The notes beneath the pieces were generated by a model. That model saw only the letters and a list, made by a program, of their open reading frames with translations. It ran no database searches and was not told where the DNA came from. Positions 13,324 to 17,768 of a DNA stretch of 17,768 nucleotides are shown here, one piece after another (position 1 is the stretch's first letter; every line of letters starts with the position of its first letter). The translations under genes were made by a program, and so were the position numbers. Source of the DNA: Candidatus Peregrinibacteria bacterium (GTDB lineage Bacteria > Patescibacteriota > Gracilibacteria > UBA1369 > LOWO2-01-FULL-3); NCBI GenBank assembly GCA_018664365.1, contig JABJOK010000122.1:1-17768 (forward strand). The letters are read 5' to 3'.

Positions 13324-15645
13324 TTAAGCTAGTAAACTTGCGAGATTTACAATTTTGATTGTGGCTGTAGAGGCTAGATTGTCAACGAACTGGGCCCCGT
13401 AAGCTTTTTTGCTAATTCGAGGGTCCATAATGATAGCTTCTTTTGCAGAATCGGAGTTGGGTATTCGATTAATCAGTTTTTTGAGGCCGAAAATTGCGCG
13501 TGGAATTTGAAATTCGTTCCATGGATCTTCAAGGTTCTTACTAGTCGAAACTATAAATGGATCGCTCGGTGGATCGAAGGGGATTTTGTGTATTAGTAGA
13601 TTTGTGATGTCTTTTTGTTCTGTGAAATTGCTCCAGAAGTTTGGAGTAATGAATAGTACTGAGTTTTCTGGGTCTTTTTTGAATTGTTCTTTAAGTTTAC
13701 CTAGTGAGCCTGTTAGTTGGCTTACCAGTGTTATGCCAGCGGCCTTTAAGGGTTCCCCCAAGGCAAGGGTGAACTGTTCTAGCTTCTTGCGGGAGTTAAA
13801 AATTACTGCAGTCTTTCCTTTCTTTAGTGAGCAATAGTCTTTTATGAACTTTATGATTGTTTGTTCGTTTGGCTCGTATGCTGGAACATCCTCAGTTACA
13901 AATACCTCTAAGTCTTCTCTCATAGGGTAGTCTTTGTAGAACTTGAGATCTGAGGGGAGCTTGTATAGGGCGCGTGTGTTTGTGCAGTCATCGTTCAGGT
14001 CTAGGTTTTCATGGAGAATCTTGTAGTTCTCTGATTTGTCAGTTATTTCCTTCAGAGGTTCTGCAAGTGATAGGGGAGCACTCCTTAGCACTAGTACTTT
14101 TGAGAAATCTTCTTCTAGCCAGATAAGTTCTTTTTCTAAATCCGGTGATCTTAGTGTTTTATCTAGTGTTTCTAGTGATTTTTTCCATATTTTTAAATAT
14201 CCAAGGCTTTTTTCTGATTTTATTTCAACTAAATCCTTAGAAATCTCTATTAGGCTTGAGATTGTATCCTTAATATTTTGAGCCTCTTTTGATGAGAGGT
14301 AGAAGTTGTCTATGAATGCACGTCTTTTGAATGAATCCTGATCGTTGTATTTTTCAAAATAGTTCTCAATCAGCCCTATTAGCATCTCCGCCTTTGATTT
14401 GAGCAGTTCAGGGATTTCGGTTTTGTCTGCATTTTCTTGAATCAATTGAATTTCTGAGAGTAGGAACTCTCCTTTTGTGAATTTTGAATTTGTGAAATGA
14501 AGTGATTCGGTGAATTTTTCAAAATCTATTATCACTAGGCTCTTTGCTTCAGGCTTTAGCTCTGTGACGTATTGGTGTGTGCATATAGAAGTGGCTGTTG
14601 GTTCTTTTGGTGCAAACTTCTCTTCAGCAAGAGGGAAGAAGTTTGCATCTATGCATATCTGATTCATGATTTTCTTTTCTTCTCGGAAAAAGGCTATCTC
14701 ATTCAAAAGTCCAGTTTTTGTTTGCGGAAGCCACACTATAGTCTTTAGTAGTGATATGAATTCCTCATTATCAAAGGATTCTTTCTCTTTGAATATTTCG
14801 AAACGTTTTTCTGAGACGTATTTATGTGGGCAATCTAAAAATGGTGTTCCTTCAATAGATTCCTTTAGATCATAAAAGGTTTGATTGGGAATTGATATTA
14901 GAGTCCCAGGGTTTGCCTTTTTTGAAAGTTCTTTAATTAGGTCATTGTATGGGGGAAGGATTTCGTGGAGTGCTGATTCATCTTTTAAAATGGATTTCTC
15001 AATCTGGTAGTCGCTTTTTTTATCTTCGTTCTCTGATGGGGGAGTAGCCTCCTGTTTTTTAGACTCGTCGTGACTAAGAGATTTGAGGAAATCTTTTAGT
15101 GGCCAGCTGGTTTTTTTGCAAAGCTGGTGAATCTCTTTAATAGTTTCTTCTGGGAGTCCTTGAAACTGTGCTGCTAGCTTTTGAAATAACTCCATTGCAG
15201 CAATAGCATCGTCGAGGGCTCTATGCTTCTCCTCATGAGTTAGCTGAAGATGATGAGTAAGTATCTCCAGGCTGTAAGAAGAGAGTCCTGGAAGAAGTAT
15301 GCTCGCTAGGTGGCACGTGTCGTATAGGGGATTGTTGTCCGTAGGAACATTGTTTGAATTCAAAAAGCTAACATCAAACTGAATGTTGTGCCCAATGATT
15401 GGAAGATCTCCAATAAATTCCTTTACCTCTTCAAGTTTATCGTCGAAAGGAGGCTTTCCTTCAAGGTCTTCGTCTTTTATTCCTGTTATATATGGAATGA
15501 TGTCTGGAAGGGGAACCCCTGGGTGACATAAGAACTGAAGGGTCTCCTTGTTACCATCCAGGTCAAACTTGATAGCTCCGAACTCAATGATTTTGTTCTT
15601 AACTGGGTCAAAGCCTGTGGTTTCTAGGTCGAGTGATACAAACAT
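13324..15645 (-). CDS. DEDDh exonuclease fused to a degenerate DinG-like helicase module
   Basis: In this 773-residue protein, residues 1-165 form a DnaQ-type 3'-5' exonuclease with every DEDDh residue: D6 and E8 (DLETTG), D91 (HNIQFD), H141 and D146 (HRALDD). After a low-complexity link (190-215) the rest follows the order of a DinG/XPD-type helicase: TLISIPNQTFYDL (248-260) for motif Ia, VIIDFEKF (371-378) where DEAH should be, TAVIFNSRKKLEQF (612-625), SVLFITPNFWSNF (662-674) for the SFWxGxD block, LLIHKIPFDPPSDP (683-696), then IPRAIFGLKKLINRIP for motif VI and DPRISKKAYG. The region expected to hold Walker A (about 215-240) has no GxGKT/S. ATPase activity is therefore unlikely, while nuclease activity is. 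Bacillus-type DinG has the same exonuclease-first architecture. An AGGA lies 7 nt before the ATG. It may act in DNA repair or RNA/DNA trimming. Confidence 0.85.
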   Translation of the reverse strand: MFVSLDLETTGFDPVKNKIIEFGAIKFDLDGNKETLQFLCHPGVPLPDIIPYITGIKDEDLEGKPPFDDKLEEVKEFIGDLPIIGHNIQFDVSFLNSNNVPTDNNPLYDTCHLASILLPGLSSYSLEILTHHLQLTHEEKHRALDDAIAAMELFQKLAAQFQGLPEETIKEIHQLCKKTSWPLKDFLKSLSHDESKKQEATPPSENEDKKSDYQIEKSILKDESALHEILPPYNDLIKELSKKANPGTLISIPNQTFYDLKESIEGTPFLDCPHKYVSEKRFEIFKEKESFDNEEFISLLKTIVWLPQTKTGLLNEIAFFREEKKIMNQICIDANFFPLAEEKFAPKEPTATSICTHQYVTELKPEAKSLVIIDFEKFTESLHFTNSKFTKGEFLLSEIQLIQENADKTEIPELLKSKAEMLIGLIENYFEKYNDQDSFKRRAFIDNFYLSSKEAQNIKDTISSLIEISKDLVEIKSEKSLGYLKIWKKSLETLDKTLRSPDLEKELIWLEEDFSKVLVLRSAPLSLAEPLKEITDKSENYKILHENLDLNDDCTNTRALYKLPSDLKFYKDYPMREDLEVFVTEDVPAYEPNEQTIIKFIKDYCSLKKGKTAVIFNSRKKLEQFTLALGEPLKAAGITLVSQLTGSLGKLKEQFKKDPENSVLFITPNFWSNFTEQKDITNLLIHKIPFDPPSDPFIVSTSKNLEDPWNEFQIPRAIFGLKKLINRIPNSDSAKEAIIMDPRISKKAYGAQFVDNLASTATIKIVNLASLLA

Positions 15646-15743
15646 AGGTTCATCCTATCTTAAAAGCCATAAAATGCAAGTTGGGGTTGATGTATAAAAA
15701 TGTTGTTCTAAAACGTTTCTATGAGTGTGTCTACCGTAGTATT

Positions 15744-15771
15744 TTGACAATATTTCAATATCCGATATAGT
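15744..15771 (+). promoter_or_regulatory. Near-consensus promoter of the structured RNA
   Basis: A perfect TTGACA (15744-15749) is separated by 16 nt from TATAGT (15766-15771, 5 of 6). It is the best promoter match I found in the window. It points into a region with no plus-strand coding sequence. The expected start is near 15778. Confidence 0.65.
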
Positions 15772-15777
15772 TGTATG

Positions 15778-16132
15778 ATTTCAAAAGTTAAGAAAAAGAA
15801 ATCGCCCTAGAAAAGCTCGTTAAAAAGTAGAAAAACAAAAACAAACCGTAATGACGGATGGGGGGAAAAATTCAAAATAAATTGTTCCTCCTTCTGTCCT
15901 TACTAAGTGATGGTTAAGTAATCTTTTGAAGAGTTTATCCGGTGATGCTAAGACTGATCTTAGCACTGCTCTGCCCAAGATTTGATTATTATATGATTTT
16001 ATCAAGGGATCACAGGCGGTCGGTGGTGACGACTGAAAACAACACTAAAGCTTGGTTAGGAATAAAACAAAAATAAAAATACACAGGAAAATCTTCTGTA
16101 TGTATATTTCCCCGCTCCGGCGGGTTTTTTTT
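15778..16132 (+). ncRNA. Structured non-coding RNA of about 355 nt, class unknown
   Basis: This accounts for the 485-nt gap between 15646 and 16130. A near-consensus promoter precedes it and a strong terminator ends it, with no convincing reading frame between. Helices found by eye: a long-range closing stem, CCTA (15806-15809) with TAGG (16057-16060) and AAGCT (15813-15817) with AGCTT (16049-16053), separated by a symmetric 3x3 internal loop; an 11-bp stem 15856-15866/15889-15899 with several G-U pairs; TTACT/AGTAA (15900-15904/15917-15921); a perfect 8-bp hairpin 15946-15953/15958-15965 with loop CTGA; CGGTCG/CGACTG (16017-16022/16030-16035); and an A-rich single-stranded tail before the terminator. 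I looked for tmRNA (tRNA-like ends, tag), RNase P (GAGGAAAGTCC) and SRP signatures and found none. Interior domains are rich in adenine-rich linkers, typical of large structured RNAs. Confidence 0.6.
16111..16132 (+). terminator. Strong intrinsic terminator of the structured RNA
   Basis: CCCGC (16111-16115) pairs with GCGGG (16120-16124) across a TCCG tetraloop (UNCG type), followed by eight T (16125-16132). The T-run overlaps the stop codon of the convergent minus gene. On the minus strand no U-tract follows, so the element serves plus-strand transcription. Confidence 0.9.
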
Positions 16133-17504
16133 ATTGTTGTTTTTGGTCCATGGCGGATTCTAGTCCAAAATTTGCTGCAATTAATGTCAGGAACTGACCT
16201 TCAAGAGTCGACATGTACATGCGGATTCTTACTAGTTCACTTGAATCAGTTGTCTGTTGCATTATTTGATCAAGTTGTTGACTAATATTTAGTGATTTCC
16301 AATATTCTAGTACTTCCTCTTGTGTGGCTCCTTGTGCTATTAGTGATTCGATATTTAGCATTTCGGCTTCTACAAATTGCTGTAAGGCTTGAAATTCTTG
16401 ATTTGTTGATCCTGATGCGAGTTGTTCTTTTATTTCATTAAATTGATCTGCGAATTCCTCGTATGCTTCTGGAGTCCAGTCATCGGACTTTATTTCTCCT
16501 ACTCTCTTTTCAAGGTCTTGATATTGACTGTTTGCTTCTGGAAAGTCTTGTTCTGCAATTGCAATTCTTTCAGCAGCAATTTTAGCTTGTTCTGCTTCTT
16601 GCTCTTGTATTCGTTGCTCTAATTCTTGCACCTCTTCTTCATCAAGTTCAAAAGACTCATTAAGGGTTGCTTCTATCTCTTCTGGGGACATAGGTTCCTC
16701 CTCTTCTAGGTTTTGGTCTTCCGGGGCTTGTTCTTCCGGTAAAGTTGGCTTTTCTGACGGAGTGGTCTCTTTCGAAGGAACTGGGTCTTCTTTTTTTGCT
16801 GCAGGTGGTGCTGGTGTTTCTTCTTGAGGTATCGTAACCATTTCTACATTTTCGGATTTCTCAGTTTTTGGATTTATCATTACGTATCCAACAAGTTTTT
16901 TTCCAGTTCCGGTAAGCATTGGTCCAATTTCTGTGTATCCTTTTTCAAGTAGAGATTCTAGTTTTTCGGCATCTAATTCTGCGACATTATCGTATTCATT
17001 TTCTTTGAGCATTTGCTCATAGAGAGTAGTGATTGATTGCATAGCTAGGTCTATAGACTTTCTTTTTTCAACTAGCTTTTTGGCTTCTAATTTTTTGGCT
17101 TGTTGATATTTTTTGAATTTTTCGACTTCTGCTTTTGCAATTGGAGATAGGAGGTGTTCGTATTCAAGAAGCGTAGGAATGATTTCGGTTTTCTTAACTC
17201 CTTTTTGATCTGTCCATTGCCAGTAAATTCCATCTATTGCCTGGAATTTATTTCCTTCTTCTATTTTTTTTGTTACAAGATCAAGTATTTTGTTTGATAC
17301 GTAGGCAGGAAAAAGTAAGTTTCCAATCTCCCCGGTGTCTGGCACTTCGAAGAATTTTTTTACTGTTTCGTAAATTTCATCGTTACTTGGTGTTTTAGCC
17401 TGTTCTCTTGGTTTTTCTTTTGCGGTTTCACTTGAAACCTGTGGAACATCAGTTCTTTTACTGGTAAGACCTCTTTTAAAGATAATTAAATTTTCTGCAA
17501 ACAT
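16131..17504 (-). CDS. Hypothetical 457-residue protein with Pro/Glu-rich linker
   Basis: No signal peptide or membrane segment is visible. The parts are a polar N-terminus (1-45), a globular region (about 45-125) containing GEIGNLLFPAYVSNKILDLVTKKIEEG and DGIYWQWTDQKGVKK, and a Lys-rich helix (125-150). A second small domain (150-225, ending VGYVMINPKTEKS) leads to a disordered linker rich in Pro, Glu and Thr (226-285). A Gln/Glu coiled coil (285-320) and a helical C-terminus of about 135 residues complete it. I recognise no family. It begins 26 nt after the stop of the SLH gene, so the two are likely co-transcribed, and it may act with cell-surface or secretion machinery. The stop codon overlaps the T-run of the structured RNA terminator. 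No obvious catalytic motif was seen. Confidence 0.75.
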   Translation of the reverse strand: MFAENLIIFKRGLTSKRTDVPQVSSETAKEKPREQAKTPSNDEIYETVKKFFEVPDTGEIGNLLFPAYVSNKILDLVTKKIEEGNKFQAIDGIYWQWTDQKGVKKTEIIPTLLEYEHLLSPIAKAEVEKFKKYQQAKKLEAKKLVEKRKSIDLAMQSITTLYEQMLKENEYDNVAELDAEKLESLLEKGYTEIGPMLTGTGKKLVGYVMINPKTEKSENVEMVTIPQEETPAPPAAKKEDPVPSKETTPSEKPTLPEEQAPEDQNLEEEEPMSPEEIEATLNESFELDEEEVQELEQRIQEQEAEQAKIAAERIAIAEQDFPEANSQYQDLEKRVGEIKSDDWTPEAYEEFADQFNEIKEQLASGSTNQEFQALQQFVEAEMLNIESLIAQGATQEEVLEYWKSLNISQQLDQIMQQTTDSSELVRIRMYMSTLEGQFLTLIAANFGLESAMDQKQQ

Positions 17505-17530
17505 AATATTTATATTAAGTATTTTGAAAT

Positions 17531-17768
17531 CTAAAATTGATCAATGTTTCCGATTAGTGTTCGAATTATTTTTGCGCTTTCTGCTCTAGTTAGTTTGTCG
17601 TATGGAGCGAAACGTCCAGCTGATTTTCCTGTCATTATGCCGTTGTTATTTACCTCTTCAACAGCATTTATGAACCAGTGTGTGCTATTTACATCGTAAA
17701 AATTAACAGCTGTTGTTGAGTAGACTTGTACTCCAAAGAAATTGATAGTATTGGCTAACATTTGAGCA
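17531..17768 (-). CDS. SLH-domain surface protein, C-terminal fragment (5' cut by window)
   Basis: The frame is open past the window edge, so the listed ATG at 17761 is probably internal. One full S-layer homology repeat is visible: the FYDVNSTHWFINAVEEVNNNGIMTG half and a GRFAPYDKLTRAESAKIIRTLI half. It carries the F-x-DV, W, GI-x-G, F-x-P and TRAE landmarks of the family. The first residues (AQMLANTINFFG) look like the tail of a preceding repeat. SLH repeats bind secondary cell wall polymers and hold proteins on the outer surface. Here they sit at the very C-terminus, 7 residues from the TAG stop. The upstream part and any signal peptide are outside the window. Confidence 0.88.
   Translation of the reverse strand, partial: AQMLANTINFFGVQVYSTTAVNFYDVNSTHWFINAVEEVNNNGIMTGKSAGRFAPYDKLTRAESAKIIRTLIGNIDQF

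Noticed and set aside
15820..16005. 61-codon minus-strand frame in the gap right of the exonuclease
   Set aside because: It has no leader or family resemblance and runs antisense through the helices of the structured RNA.
15778..16132. tmRNA, RNase P RNA or SRP RNA
   Set aside because: No tRNA-like half with GGTTCGA, no tag frame ending in Ala-Ala, no GAGGAAAGTCC or related core, and no SRP tetraloop region was found on either strand.

Overview
The window reads as a chromosomal stretch of an AT-rich bacterium, roughly 35-43 % GC in the lines I counted. The small simple genes, SLH-type surface protein, lack of Shine-Dalgarno sites and total absence of TGA stops would fit a Patescibacteria/CPR lineage, perhaps near Peregrinibacteria or Gracilibacteria. 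That placement is an inference; no rRNA or ribosomal protein is present to test it.

Left arm (1-4366, + strand). It opens with the 3' end of a small two-helix cysteine-containing membrane protein. A SemiSWEET sugar transporter, a 32-residue lysine-rich peptide, an EamA/DMT transporter overlapping it by one base, and a small two-helix membrane protein follow. After a terminator comes an odd cassette (2029-2767): one GC-rich lipoprotein gene between 27-30 bp inverted repeats. Then come a CxxCxxCC (YkgJ-like) metal-binding protein and an unrecognised 237-residue protein.

Middle (4372-13277, - strand). A bidirectional terminator separates the left arm from a complete V-type ATPase operon transcribed leftward: G/H-I-K-E-C-F-A-B-D. 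This is the order of the Enterococcus hirae ntp operon without its distal genes. The membrane ring protein K keeps the LPGTQ, Gln and Glu residues that bind Na+ in E. hirae NtpK, so a sodium-translocating pump is predicted. A terminator-like hairpin lies 19 nt upstream of the first gene, downstream of a candidate promoter.

Right arm (13324-17768). A 773-residue - strand protein joins an intact DEDDh exonuclease to a DinG-like helicase module that has lost its Walker A and DEAH motifs. The next 485 nt contain no gene on the - strand. On the + strand this gap holds a near-consensus promoter, several helices including a long-range closing stem, and a strong intrinsic terminator: a likely ~355-nt structured RNA that I cannot assign to a known class. 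It converges on a - strand pair made of an SLH-domain surface protein (cut by the window edge) and a cytosolic-looking 457-residue protein with a Pro/Glu-rich linker.

The best candidates for something new are the inverted-repeat GC-rich cassette, the + strand structured RNA, and the exonuclease fused to a dead helicase. None of the 20 genes ends in TGA.
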